Below, piece by piece: positions 37,385 through 46,755 of a DNA stretch of 64,000 nt; positions within the stretch are counted from its first letter, which is position 1, and each line of letters starts with the position of its first letter. Source of the stretch: Aureimonas sp. SA4125 (GTDB lineage Bacteria > Pseudomonadota > Alphaproteobacteria > Rhizobiales > Rhizobiaceae); NCBI RefSeq assembly GCF_019973775.1, contig NZ_AP025032.1:2046001-2110000 (forward strand). Reading direction: 5' to 3'. The position numbers and the translations under genes are program-made. Under the pieces are notes generated by a model that saw nothing but the letters and a program-made list of their open reading frames with translations, ran no database searches and had not been told where the DNA came from.

Positions 37385-40207
37385 TGCTTCCAGGCGGGGT
37401 GTGGCAGTGATTCCAGATGGCTCGTATGTTCCGTTCCAGAAGGGCTGGCCGGGATAGTAGCGGTTGGCGGCCGTGTTTCGCACGTGAAGGACAAGATGCG
37501 CGTTTCCGCTGATGCCAGTCAGGGGGAAGGCGGCTTCGCCGGCGACGTGACGCCCGACGAAGGTGCCGTTGACGAAGCATTCGGCGGTTTCGCAAAGGCC
37601 GGGCAGGGCGAGGGTCCAGGCAAGTCCGGCAGCCAGTTGTGGCAGCACGGCGTCGCAGCGATAGATGCCGGTACCGGCGAGACCGGCAAAGCCCTGGACT
37701 TCCCAGCCGCGTGTCACGTCGATGGCGACCGCCGCTTCCCGGCTGCCGCGGATCTGGAAGGTCCAGCCCTCTGCGAGCACCACCGCAGGCGGAGGGGCAA
37801 GCGATGTGTCGGGCTTGGGGCGCGCGCGCCGGATCGCCTCGCCATCCCGGACGGAGAGGCAGAACACCTGCTGCGCGCCGACGTCGATTTCGAAACCGCC
37901 CCTGCCAGCGTGCACGTCGATGGCGGCAACGGTGCCGGTTTCCGGGTTCCAGCGTCGGACGAGCCCGACCGGCCCGCCCAGCGTGATCGTCACGCGCCGC
38001 GTCGTGTCGGCATCGTTGAAGAGGGCAATCTTCCACGCGTCGTCGTCCCGAAGCACGGTGTTCCAGCCAGGGCCTGCGTCGAAGCGGATGTCGGGTTGCG
38101 GCCGCGGAAGCGCCGCGACGGCGTCATCGATGGTCGGCTTCGATGCAGTCGGAAGATGCTGGACGGCGGGCAATGCGGCGAGGGCAGCGAAAATCCCCGC
38201 GCACTGCGCATCCTCTCCTTCCGCCCGGCTTTGGGACGGCAGGACGCCGGAGGCGAGCAACCGGCCGCCGGCGGCGACGAAGGCGGCGATGTGCTCCGCC
38301 GAACCGACCGAGGCGAGGGTGTCGACCGCAGGGAGGATCAGCGTCTCGTAGGTAGCTGATGCCTTCGCACCTGTCGCTGTCGGGAGCCCGGTGGCTGGCG
38401 TCTCTCGCCTGGACTCCGCTGTCTTGGACCCCGCTGTGCTCGAGGAGCCCAGCGCGTGACCGAGCCGTTCCAGCCCCGCCTCGTCGATGATGTCGTAGCC
38501 GATCCCCGCTTGCGCCAGCGCCTCCGCCCACCAGCCGAAATGGCGTCCGCAGTCGGGAGAGCCTGCGCCGGCGCGGATCGTTTCCAGCGGGTAGAGCAGC
38601 GCGACGGGTCGGAGCGGTTTGCCGTCTTCCAGGAAGGCGGAGATGCGCGAGAGCTCGCCAAGGACGCCGGGACAATCTTCCCACCAGGGCTCGAAGTTGA
38701 AGCCGGGCGGAAAATCGAAGCGCGGCGAGAGGAAGCGACTTTCGTCGTCCGTTTCGTCGCTGGCGTTGTAGGAATGCAGCACGATCTGTCGCGCGCCGAA
38801 CAGGAGGTGCCGGATGGCCTGCGCCCGAAACTTCTCCAGCGTCAGCCCCCATTGGCCTGCCAGGCCCGGCAGGCCGGCTTCCCGGCCAGTCGCATATTGC
38901 TCGATGGTGCAGCGCTTGCGACCGTTGGCGCGGGCGACGCTGTCGCCGAAGCGTGCCGCGAGTTGCGGGGCGTAGTCGGCAGCGTCGACGGTCGTGTGGC
39001 TGCGATAGGCGTCGATGGCGAAGTAGTCGACGCCAGGCATGGAGCGGGGATCGACGCCGCCGATCCCCTCCTGCAGGCCCCAGGCGCCGACATGCGTCAG
39101 GAGTTCGTGGCCGGAGAAACCAATGCCGCGCGCCGCCGCCCAACGTGACAACGTGCCGAAGAAGGCCTCGTGCAACTGCAACTGATAGGCGGCGAAGAAG
39201 CCGGCGCGCAGGCTCGCTGTCGGTGGTCCGACGTCTTGGGTCAGTGAGAGGAGCTGCAGCGCCAGCGGCGCCTCGCCGCCGAGGAGGGCGGGCAGGCGGT
39301 CATCCCACAACGGGCTGTTGCCGAGATCGCCCCGATGCTGGTCCCAGCGGTAGAAGCCGGCATAGGGGTGGTCGAAGAAGAAGCTCTCGGCCGTTCCACC
39401 CGCTGCCTCGAGCAAAGGGGCATAGACGACATCGGCAAAACGCTCGGCCGCCTCGGGCATGAGGTAGTTGATCATGCGCGAGGAGCGGCACCGCGCGGCG
39501 ACGAACACGGTAACCGGCGTGCCCGCGGGGAGACCGGCCTCGACGAGCGCGATCCTGCAGCCCCCATCACCCGCGGCTGAGAGGCGGACGCTGGCCGTCG
39601 CATCGGCAAATCCACTATCCTGACCGGACGCGTCAGGCGCACCGGCAGGCCGCGCAGACTTCCCGTCCAACTGATTCTCGACTGCCGGCCCCGATGCGGC
39701 GGCGACGATGGTCCACTCGTCCCAGAGCGGCTCTCCGCCCTCATAGACCCAGTGCCGCCCGACATCGCCGAGGAAGTCGTAGAAGGACGAGGCGATGCCG
39801 GAGATGTTGAGGGACAGCGCGCCCTCTTCGCCGACCGTGCCGCTCGTCCAGAAGAGATGCCGTTCGCGCAGATGGTCGGCGCCGGCGACGGTGCGCCCGC
39901 CGCCATGTCCGGACATCCAGTTGTACTCGTCGTAAACGGTCACCCGCAGGCCAAGGCGCCGCGCTTCCTGGCAGGCGAAGCGGTAGGCGGCGAGAAAGGC
40001 GGGCGAGAGATAGTCCTCGATCGGCAGGGCCAGCCGCGGCTGGATCATCATCGTCCCGATGCCCGTCGCCGCCATGTCGGCAAGCTGACGCAGCATCTCC
40101 GCTTCGGACGGGATGGCGTGCCAGAACCAGAAGGTCGACGGCTGGAAATCGGCGGAGGGCGCCCGGAACCAGTCCGGCACCTCGAAGTCGGGGGCGACCT
40201 CGCTCAT
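37373..40207 (-). CDS. Glycoside hydrolase, GH106-like (alpha-L-rhamnosidase type)
   Basis: Large cytosolic protein of 944 aa with no signal peptide. The N-terminal half looks like a TIM barrel: STFWFWHAIPSEAEMLRQLADMAATGIG, then RRLGLRVTVYDEYNWMSGHGGG. This resembles GH106 and related 'glycosyl hydrolase' proteins, where the opening aromatic-rich strand and the 'dM.xxGIg' helix recur. The C-terminal 150 residues look like a beta-sandwich carbohydrate module (GIYRCDAVLPQ, ECFVNGTFVGRHVAGEAAFPL). An internal low-complexity Ser/Thr linker lies near residues 620-650. Its start overlaps the stop of the upstream hydrolase gene by 4 nt, so both act on one substrate. The exact family is tentative. 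Confidence 0.75.
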   Translation of the reverse strand: MSEVAPDFEVPDWFRAPSADFQPSTFWFWHAIPSEAEMLRQLADMAATGIGTMMIQPRLALPIEDYLSPAFLAAYRFACQEARRLGLRVTVYDEYNWMSGHGGGRTVAGADHLRERHLFWTSGTVGEEGALSLNISGIASSFYDFLGDVGRHWVYEGGEPLWDEWTIVAAASGPAVENQLDGKSARPAGAPDASGQDSGFADATASVRLSAAGDGGCRIALVEAGLPAGTPVTVFVAARCRSSRMINYLMPEAAERFADVVYAPLLEAAGGTAESFFFDHPYAGFYRWDQHRGDLGNSPLWDDRLPALLGGEAPLALQLLSLTQDVGPPTASLRAGFFAAYQLQLHEAFFGTLSRWAAARGIGFSGHELLTHVGAWGLQEGIGGVDPRSMPGVDYFAIDAYRSHTTVDAADYAPQLAARFGDSVARANGRKRCTIEQYATGREAGLPGLAGQWGLTLEKFRAQAIRHLLFGARQIVLHSYNASDETDDESRFLSPRFDFPPGFNFEPWWEDCPGVLGELSRISAFLEDGKPLRPVALLYPLETIRAGAGSPDCGRHFGWWAEALAQAGIGYDIIDEAGLERLGHALGSSSTAGSKTAESRRETPATGLPTATGAKASATYETLILPAVDTLASVGSAEHIAAFVAAGGRLLASGVLPSQSRAEGEDAQCAGIFAALAALPAVQHLPTASKPTIDDAVAALPRPQPDIRFDAGPGWNTVLRDDDAWKIALFNDADTTRRVTITLGGPVGLVRRWNPETGTVAAIDVHAGRGGFEIDVGAQQVFCLSVRDGEAIRRARPKPDTSLAPPPAVVLAEGWTFQIRGSREAAVAIDVTRGWEVQGFAGLAGTGIYRCDAVLPQLAAGLAWTLALPGLCETAECFVNGTFVGRHVAGEAAFPLTGISGNAHLVLHVRNTAANRYYPGQPFWNGTYEPSGITATPRLEARAL

Positions 40208-42456
40208 GCCGACGGCGCGAAATGCAGGTCGAGCCTGTCGCCACTGGCCGCGGCGGCGAGGTCGACCATCAGCCAGCCGTCAGCGACCCTCGGCGTCACG
40301 GTCTTCCCGCCGAGTCGTGCCGACACCAGCGACCGATGAGGGTCGACCGCAACGCGCAGCGTCGCGCCCTGCGCCGCCGTGCCACGCAAGAGAAGAGAAA
40401 ACATGCCGCGCTCGATGACCAGATGGCTGAGCCGCCCGTGGAACCCGGTCGAAAAGACCGGTGCATCGCCCTTGAGCACTGTCAGCACGCCGTCTTCCAC
40501 CTCGATCGTGACAGCGCCGATCGGGCTCGCGACCGGACCGAGCCGGACGGGAGCACCGGTATTCGTGATCTCCCAGCCGTTCCACGGACCGACGTCCATG
40601 ACCTCGGCGACGCCCAGAAGCGGCATCATGGCGCCCCAGGAGTAGAAGGGGTCATTGTCCGGCCGGTCGGTGATCTCGCCCGATGTCGCCGAATAGTTCT
40701 CGCCGCACTGGCGCCGGTCCTGCCAGGATTGCTCGAACAAGGCGACGCTCTTCTGCGCCAATACGCTGGCCTCGGCGTCGAAACCGTAGCGGCGCAGGCC
40801 CTGCCAGACGAAGAAATTGACGTTCGCCCAGATCCGCCCGCGCCAGTAGACGTTGTCCGCGAACGAAGGGTCGTCGCGCGATACGTTCGCAATGACGAAT
40901 TCGCCGCCGAAGGTCCGGGGATCGGCCAGATGGGCGAGGAGGCTGGCCGCCTGCTCCGGCGTCGCGGCGCCGCAGAGGAGCGGGTAGAAGCTCGTCGGCC
41001 CGACGCTCTGCACAAAGCCGCCGGAACGCTGGCGGTTGGCGAAAAGGCCGCGTGTCTCATCCCAAAGCTCGCTCTGGATTTTGGAGCGCGTATCGGCGGC
41101 AAGGACGGCAAATTCGGCAGCGTCCTCGGCATGGCCGAGCTCGCCCGCCATGAGTGCCAGCATCTCGGCATCGAGCGCGAGGGCCGCGTTCAGCCCGACG
41201 TCGAGGGTCGACAGCGTGCGCGTGATCGGATCGTAGAACGCCTCGTCATGCGTCGGCGAATTGTCCATGCCGGTCTCGTTGCGGGCGCCGAAATGCGTGC
41301 CCTTGTAGAGCCCCGCGCCGACCTCGTCGGTGCCGCAGGAAACGAGGCCGTGCCCGTCCGGGTCGCGATGCTCTCGCCACCATCGCTGGTTGCGCACAAA
41401 CGTCGCGTAGGCGAGATCGAGCAGCGAGCGATCGCGGCTGCGCAGATACATCGTCCAGGCGATGAAGGCGCCGTTCGGCGGCTGGCTGCGGTCCACCCAG
41501 GAATCTCGCGAGGTCAGAAGGCAGGCGATATTGCCCTGCGGCGTCGCGCTCGCCATGGCGACTGCGAGGTTTTCGCGCCCAAGTGCGGGATCGAAAACAC
41601 CTGTCATCAGTGCGGCATAGGTCTGGTCGTTGAACCAGACCGCGAAGTCGCCGAGATTCCAGATGCGGCTCACGGCGGTGGTACGGCGGTGATTGCGGCG
41701 ATCATAGAGCGTGTTCCAGCCCATCACGTCGCGGACCGCGTCGAGGGCGCCGGCATGGCGGCCCGTCTGGGTTGCAAGAGGCGGCGGGGCGCTGGGATCG
41801 CCGACGGCTCGGCCGGCGTCTGCGACGGCCGCTTCCGCCCGCGCGATCGCCAGTTCCGGCGTATCGGCGACGGCAGCGGCAAAGGCACCGTGCGGCTGCA
41901 TTTCCAGATTGAAGCGCAAGGCGATGACGGGCGCCGCGGTCGATCGGCTGGCAATGTCGAAATAGCCGTGGGCGTCGTAGTCGGCGACGAGAGCCTCGAC
42001 GCTCGCATGGCCCGTGACCTGCACGGGGGTCTCGCGCGAGGCGAGCGCGACGCAGCGAGAGCCGATCCGGACCACCGCCGCGCCATCGGTCTGGCTGAAC
42101 CGCACCTCTTCGCCAGAATCAGTCGAGAGACAGATCGTCACCCAGAAGCGCAGACCCCACTCGGCCCGGTGGAAATCCTTCCAGTTGCCACTGATCGTCC
42201 AGGGATCGCGCTTGGCATAGGCGAAGGCGAGGCGCGTGCCGCCGTGCTCGGCCTCGAACTCCACCGCCTCGCCATGGAGGCCGTGCCGGCCGGGGAGGAG
42301 GTCCCGCATCATCGCAAGCGTCGTCGCCTTGCCGAGGCTTGCCGCATAGAGAACCGGCGTCACCCGCACGCCGAGCGGCAGGAACACCATTTCCGCCGGG
42401 CGATCGCTCCAGGTGTTCCAGGCATCGCCGGCAGGAATGGTCGGGTCGACGAGCAT
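40204..42456 (-). CDS. GH63/MGH1-like (alpha/alpha)6-barrel glycoside hydrolase
   Basis: Cytosolic protein of 750 aa. An N-terminal beta-sandwich-like part is followed by an (alpha/alpha)6 barrel of the mannosylglycerate hydrolase/GH63 type. Characteristic segments are QTYAALMTGVFDP, TGMDNSPTHDEAFYDP, LDVGLNAALALDAEMLALMAGELG, NVYWRGRIWANVNFFVWQGLRRYG and NYSATSGEITDRPDNDPFYSWGAMM. The Asp and Glu in DNSP and YSATSGE are candidate catalytic acids. It is the first gene of a two-gene operon with the GH106-like protein. Both lack signal peptides, so the substrate must be imported as an oligosaccharide or glycoside. Confidence 0.8.
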   Translation of the reverse strand: MLVDPTIPAGDAWNTWSDRPAEMVFLPLGVRVTPVLYAASLGKATTLAMMRDLLPGRHGLHGEAVEFEAEHGGTRLAFAYAKRDPWTISGNWKDFHRAEWGLRFWVTICLSTDSGEEVRFSQTDGAAVVRIGSRCVALASRETPVQVTGHASVEALVADYDAHGYFDIASRSTAAPVIALRFNLEMQPHGAFAAAVADTPELAIARAEAAVADAGRAVGDPSAPPPLATQTGRHAGALDAVRDVMGWNTLYDRRNHRRTTAVSRIWNLGDFAVWFNDQTYAALMTGVFDPALGRENLAVAMASATPQGNIACLLTSRDSWVDRSQPPNGAFIAWTMYLRSRDRSLLDLAYATFVRNQRWWREHRDPDGHGLVSCGTDEVGAGLYKGTHFGARNETGMDNSPTHDEAFYDPITRTLSTLDVGLNAALALDAEMLALMAGELGHAEDAAEFAVLAADTRSKIQSELWDETRGLFANRQRSGGFVQSVGPTSFYPLLCGAATPEQAASLLAHLADPRTFGGEFVIANVSRDDPSFADNVYWRGRIWANVNFFVWQGLRRYGFDAEASVLAQKSVALFEQSWQDRRQCGENYSATSGEITDRPDNDPFYSWGAMMPLLGVAEVMDVGPWNGWEITNTGAPVRLGPVASPIGAVTIEVEDGVLTVLKGDAPVFSTGFHGRLSHLVIERGMFSLLLRGTAAQGATLRVAVDPHRSLVSARLGGKTVTPRVADGWLMVDLAAAASGDRLDLHFAPSA

Positions 42457-42610
42457 GAGGCGATCCTGGGAAAGGGCGACGGCCGCCGGCGCGACGGAGG
42501 TCGCACCGCGCGGTCCTTCCTAGCATGCCGTCGGAAGGACGGAAGGATCCGGTTTGGTCGAATGAGACGGCCAGGATTGTCGGCTGCAAAGCGCGTGCCG
42601 AACGCTCCGT

Positions 42611-42847
42611 CTAGCTTGTCCAGAAGGCCTCGTTCAGGGGGTACCTTGCGATCTCGGCCTTATCGGGATCGAGAAGACGGACATGGGTCTCCTCGCCCTG
42701 CTGGTAGCCGAGCCCGGTCAGCGCGGTCCGCAGGCCGCCCTTGGCCGCCGCATCATCGGCGGCGTTGAAGGCCTCGTGGAAGCTGCCCGCGGTCCAGCCG
42801 CCGTCCGCGTCGTTCCCGGTTTCGATCACGTATCGTGTCCTCGGCAT
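42611..42847 (-). CDS. Small protein of unknown function
   Basis: A 78-aa acidic protein (MPRTRYVIETGNDADGGWTA...). The start at 42847 has GGGAGG seven bases upstream, the best ribosome site nearby; ATG 42853 overlaps that site. The pattern RYVIETGNDADGGWTAGSFHEA, LGYQQGEETHVRLLDPDKAEIARYPLNEAFW suggests a small compact alpha/beta fold. It ends 154 bp before the glycoside hydrolase start and is on the same strand. I do not recognise the family. Confidence 0.6.
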   Translation of the reverse strand: MPRTRYVIETGNDADGGWTAGSFHEAFNAADDAAAKGGLRTALTGLGYQQGEETHVRLLDPDKAEIARYPLNEAFWTS

Positions 42848-43462
42848 GGTCATCCTCCCGTTGCGCCGACTCGTTCGAGCGGCCGGCGGATGTTGAAATA
42901 GAGCGCTTCTCTCCATTGCCGACAAGACCACGCCAACGCGGCCTTTCATGGTCAGACCCCGTCGGAAACAACTGCTCTGGCTGCTGGTCGAAGCGCCTGA
43001 CCCGGCTTTGACCCAGGGGAGGTCGACATGGCGGCACCATTCGGAGCCGAATAGGGATCGAAGCGGCATTCGGTAGCAAGAGCCACCAACGGATCGGCCG
43101 TTCGACCCAAGCAGACATGCCGGACCCGGATAGGACTTGGGGCAAGTGAACGCCATCCACCTCCACGCGCGTGTCGAGCCCCGCCACCAAGAAGGGCCGC
43201 AATGCCTTGCCTTCGCCGAACCCGTCGGCGAATTCGTCGGCAGACGATACTGTCTCCATCGCATGGATGGTCCCGAACTCTGCGCCCTGTGCACGGCGTG
43301 CAGCCCGGCAGGTCAGAAGCTCACCTTCATCGTGCACGCGAAAGCTCTCGGGGTCGGCAAAGGTAATCCTCGCGGCCTGGCCGTCGCAATGAAGGTCGGG
43401 CCAGAGGTCCCAGTCCGCCGAGCAGCCGCGGCAGGATTACGCCGCGGCCTCCAGTCGTGGGC
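42848..43462. other. 615-bp stretch without a clear gene; possible coding remnant
   Basis: On the minus strand an open frame runs from 43436 down past 43110. It uses plausible high-GC codons and reads like protein (DGQAARITFADPESF, then VHDEGELLTCRAARRAQGAEF and KALRPFLVAGLDTRVEVDG). It has no convincing start, and its sense fades into Arg/Ser-rich sequence below about 43100. It may be a decayed gene. The rest (42900-43080) shows nothing I recognise. Confidence 0.3.
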
Positions 43463-44710
43463 TCAGAAGAACGCCTGCAGCCCGGTCTGCGCCCGCCCGA
43501 GGATCAGCGCGTGGACATCGTGCGTGCCCTCATAGGTGTTGACCGTCTCGAGGTTCTGCGAGTGTCGGATGACGTGGTACTCGCCCATGATGCCGTTGCC
43601 GCCATGCATGTCGCGGGCCTGGCGCGCGATGTCGAGGGCCTTGCCGCAGTTGTTGCGCTTGACGAGGCTGATCATCTCCGGGGCCATCTTGCCCTCGTCG
43701 AACAGGCGGCCGACGCGCAGGGATCCCTGCAGGCCGAGCGCGATCTCCGTCTGCATGTCGGCGAGCTTCTTCTGGATCAGCTGCGTGGCGGCCAGCGGCC
43801 GGCCGAACTGCTTGCGCTCCAGCGTATAGGAGCGGGCGCGGAACCAGCAATCCTCGGCGGCGCCCATCGTGCCCCAGGAAATGCCGTAGCGGGCGCGGTT
43901 GAGGCAGCCGAACGGCCCTTTGAGGCCCGACACGTTGGGCAGGAGATTCTCCTCCGGCACGATCACGCCGTCCATGACGATCTCGCCGGTGATCGAGGCG
44001 CGCAGCGAGAGCTTGCCGGAAATCTTCGGCGCGGAGAGGCCCGCCATGCCTTTTTCCAGGATGAAGCCGCGGATCTTGTCGTCGTGCTCGGCCGACTTCG
44101 CCCAGACGACGAAGACGTCGGCAACGGGAGAATTGGAGATCCACATCTTGGCGCCGGTCAGGCGATAGCCGTCCGCGACCTTCTCCGCCCGCGTCGTCAT
44201 GCCACCGGGATCCGAGCCCGCATCCGGCTCGGTCAGGCCGAAGCAGCCGATCCATTCGCCCGAGGCGAGTTTCGGCAGATACTTCCTCCGCTGCGCCTCC
44301 GAGCCGTAGGCGTAGATCGGATACATCACCAGCGAGGACTGCACCGACATCATCGAGCGGTAGCCGGAGTCGACACGCTCGACGGCGCGCGCAACGAGGC
44401 CGTAGGACACGTAGGATGCGGCAGCGCAGCCGTAGTCTTCCGGCAGCGTCACGCCGAGCAGGCCAAGTTCGCCCATCTCGTTGAAGACCGAGCGGTCGAA
44501 GCTCTCGTCGCGATAGGCGTCGACGATGCGCGGCCGCAGCTTTTCCTCGGCATAGGCGGCGGCCGACTCGAAGATCATGCGCTCGTCTTCCGAGAGCTGG
44601 TCGTCGAGGCGGAACGGATCGGCCCAGTCGAAGGCGGCGTCTGCCTTGGGCTGTGTTGGCACGGCGGAAAAGGACGAGGGGGCTGGACTCGTCGGGGCGG
44701 CGGCGGACAT
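43463..44710 (-). CDS. gcdH: Glutaryl-CoA dehydrogenase (acyl-CoA dehydrogenase family)
   Basis: FAD enzyme of 415 aa that oxidises and decarboxylates glutaryl-CoA to crotonyl-CoA in lysine/tryptophan breakdown. The start at 44710 has AAGGAG upstream. The first 25 residues are Ala/Pro/Ser-rich and variable. [20 protein letters not shown] is the FAD/substrate loop. [16 protein letters not shown] and [25 protein letters not shown] are typical of glutaryl-CoA dehydrogenases. The catalytic base is Glu394 in [16 protein letters not shown]. It lies 245 bp downstream of allophanate hydrolase, and I see no reason to place it in the guanidine pathway. Confidence 0.94.
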   Translation of the reverse strand: MSAAAPTSPAPSSFSAVPTQPKADAAFDWADPFRLDDQLSEDERMIFESAAAYAEEKLRPRIVDAYRDESFDRSVFNEMGELGLLGVTLPEDYGCAAASYVSYGLVARAVERVDSGYRSMMSVQSSLVMYPIYAYGSEAQRRKYLPKLASGEWIGCFGLTEPDAGSDPGGMTTRAEKVADGYRLTGAKMWISNSPVADVFVVWAKSAEHDDKIRGFILEKGMAGLSAPKISGKLSLRASITGEIVMDGVIVPEENLLPNVSGLKGPFGCLNRARYGISWGTMGAAEDCWFRARSYTLERKQFGRPLAATQLIQKKLADMQTEIALGLQGSLRVGRLFDEGKMAPEMISLVKRNNCGKALDIARQARDMHGGNGIMGEYHVIRHSQNLETVNTYEGTHDVHALILGRAQTGLQAFF

Positions 44711-44955
44711 GGCGCTCTCCTTGCTGGCGCGGCGGACGGCTGCGTCAGGTCTTCAATGACAGGGACGCAAGCGCTCGGGCAAGCCCCGGCCCGCGTTTTC
44801 CGGTTTCGGCAGTCCTTCGTCGGCGTAAGGCGAGCGGACCGCCGGCTCGTTTTCCACGACAGCGGTCGGCTGCCCCGGGGTGCGGGCGAAGGATCGCGGT
44901 CCTGCTCATCTGCCCTGCACCTCGTCCCAAATGATGGCGAGGCCCATGGGCCTTC

Positions 44956-46755
44956 TCAAGGGGCGAGCGATGCGACATAGGCGCGCCAGCCGCCGAACGC
45001 CGTCACCTCGGTCGCTCCCGATACCGCCGCGGGTTCGGCGATAAAGCCTGAAACGCAGCTGCCATCGGCCAGCGTCAGCTTGCCGATGCCCAGCGGCTGC
45101 GGGATCTCGGCGACGAAACTGCCGAAGCCTGCGGCATCCAGCGACCAGATCTCGACGATCAGGCCGGGACCGGCAAAGCCCGGCTCGCGCACGAGGCCGG
45201 GTTTCGCCGGCACCGTTCCGGCGAGGGCGTAGAGGCGGTAGTCGGGCGCGGTGCGGTCCTCGCGCAGGAACCGCGCCTTGCGGCTGGTCAGCTGGTGGTT
45301 GAGGGGCATGCCTGTGAGATGCGCGCCGACGACGGCGACGGCGATGCGCCCGGTCTCCGAGGGCGTCGGCAGCGGTGGCGTCGGGAGATCGCGGGCAAGG
45401 CCGGCGCCGGTCGCGGCTGCCGCGTGCATCCTGTCGGCAAAGACGGCGAGTGCCTCGTCCGTATCCCCCGGTGCGACCAGCTGGACGCCGAAGGGGAGAC
45501 CAGCCGACGTGAAGCCGGCGGGAACCGCAATCGCGGCGCAGCCGAAGAAGTTGGCGAAATTAGTGAAGCGACCGAAGCGGGCATTCAGGGCGATGGGATC
45601 GGCCAGCATCGCGTCGACCGTCTGGATGTCGGGCGATGTCGGCAGCAGCAGCGCGTCGACCTTGGCCCATTCGGCTTCCGCCTGCCGCCTGTAGGCTGCA
45701 AGCTTGTACTGCCCCTCGAAGGCATCGACCGCGGTCATGCCTCTGGCGCCCTCGATGATCCGTCGCACCGTCGGATCCATGGCGTCCGCGTGGATCCCGA
45801 TGAATTCCTTCACCGCCGCAAATCGCTCGGCCACCCAGGGTCCTTCATAAAGGAGGGCGGCCGCCAGGCGGAACGGGCGATAGTCGAACTCGACGATCTC
45901 GGCGCCCAGGGTCTTCGCCCGCTCGATCGCCTCCTCATAGAGCGCGGCATAGGCGTCATTGCCGAAGAACTCGCGCTCCTCCGACCTGAGCACGCCGATC
46001 CGGAGCCGTGTCGGCAGGGCGATGTCGTCGAATGTCCGGCTGTATTCGTCGCTCGGATCGAACCCTTCGGCGATCCGGCGAACCGCGATGCCGTCGGCGA
46101 CGCTCGCCGCGAACACGGTGACGACATCGATGCTGCGGCAGGCCGGCACCACGCCCGTCGTCGGGATCCGCCCGGGCGAGGGCTTGATGCCGACGAGGTT
46201 ATTGAAGGCCGCCGGCACCCGGCCGGAACCGGCCGTGTCGGTGCCGAGCGCAAAGGCGGCAAGGCCTGACGCCACGGCGACGGCCGAGCCGGAACTGGAA
46301 CCGCCGGAGACGTAGTCGGCATCGAAGACGGAGCGCGGCGCGCCATAGGGCGAACGGCTGCCGTTCAGGCCCGTGGCGAACTGGTCGAGATTGGTCTTGC
46401 CGACGAGGAGCGCGCCGGCTGCCGTCAGCCGCGCGATGACCGTCGCATCACTTGCGGGATCGTAGGCAAAAGCCGGACAGGCGGCCGTCGTCGGCAGGCC
46501 GGCGACGTCGATATTGTCCTTGGCAGCGAAAGGTAGCCCCCAGAGCGGCAGCGAACCCGGCTCCGGCGCACGCGCCATCAAGGTGCGCGCCGCCTCCCGC
46601 AGGGCCTCCGGGGCAACCGGGGTGATGAAGATCGCCGGATCGCCCGAGCCTACCATGCGCCGGATCACTTCCTCGACCATCGCGAGCGGCGTGCCGCCCG
46701 TGGCGTAGAAGGATCGCAGCGCGGCGAAGTCGAGAACGGCGGGCAGGGCGGTCAT
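44956..46755 (-). CDS. atzF: Allophanate hydrolase
   Basis: Hydrolyses allophanate to two ammonia and two CO2, the last step of urea, biuret, cyanurate and guanidine degradation. It is 599 aa: an N-terminal amidase-signature domain and a C-terminal domain (from about residue 470, AVVGAHLTGMPLNHQL...). The Ser-cisSer-Lys triad is Lys79 (FAAKDNIDVAG), Ser153 (VSGGSSSGS) and nucleophile Ser177 (GTDTAGSGRVPA), with the same spacing (74 and 98) as in the characterised AtzF (K91, S165, S189). It overlaps the carboxylase gene by 4 nt. A perfect palindrome AGGCCCATGGGCCT (44940-44953) lies just after the stop. Confidence 0.95.
   Translation of the reverse strand: MTALPAVLDFAALRSFYATGGTPLAMVEEVIRRMVGSGDPAIFITPVAPEALREAARTLMARAPEPGSLPLWGLPFAAKDNIDVAGLPTTAACPAFAYDPASDATVIARLTAAGALLVGKTNLDQFATGLNGSRSPYGAPRSVFDADYVSGGSSSGSAVAVASGLAAFALGTDTAGSGRVPAAFNNLVGIKPSPGRIPTTGVVPACRSIDVVTVFAASVADGIAVRRIAEGFDPSDEYSRTFDDIALPTRLRIGVLRSEEREFFGNDAYAALYEEAIERAKTLGAEIVEFDYRPFRLAAALLYEGPWVAERFAAVKEFIGIHADAMDPTVRRIIEGARGMTAVDAFEGQYKLAAYRRQAEAEWAKVDALLLPTSPDIQTVDAMLADPIALNARFGRFTNFANFFGCAAIAVPAGFTSAGLPFGVQLVAPGDTDEALAVFADRMHAAAATGAGLARDLPTPPLPTPSETGRIAVAVVGAHLTGMPLNHQLTSRKARFLREDRTAPDYRLYALAGTVPAKPGLVREPGFAGPGLIVEIWSLDAAGFGSFVAEIPQPLGIGKLTLADGSCVSGFIAEPAAVSGATEVTAFGGWRAYVASLAP

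Noticed and set aside
43463..44710. gcdH as part of the guanidine operon
   Set aside because: It is separated by 245 bp from allophanate hydrolase, has its own strong ribosome site and has no role in nitrogen release from guanidine.
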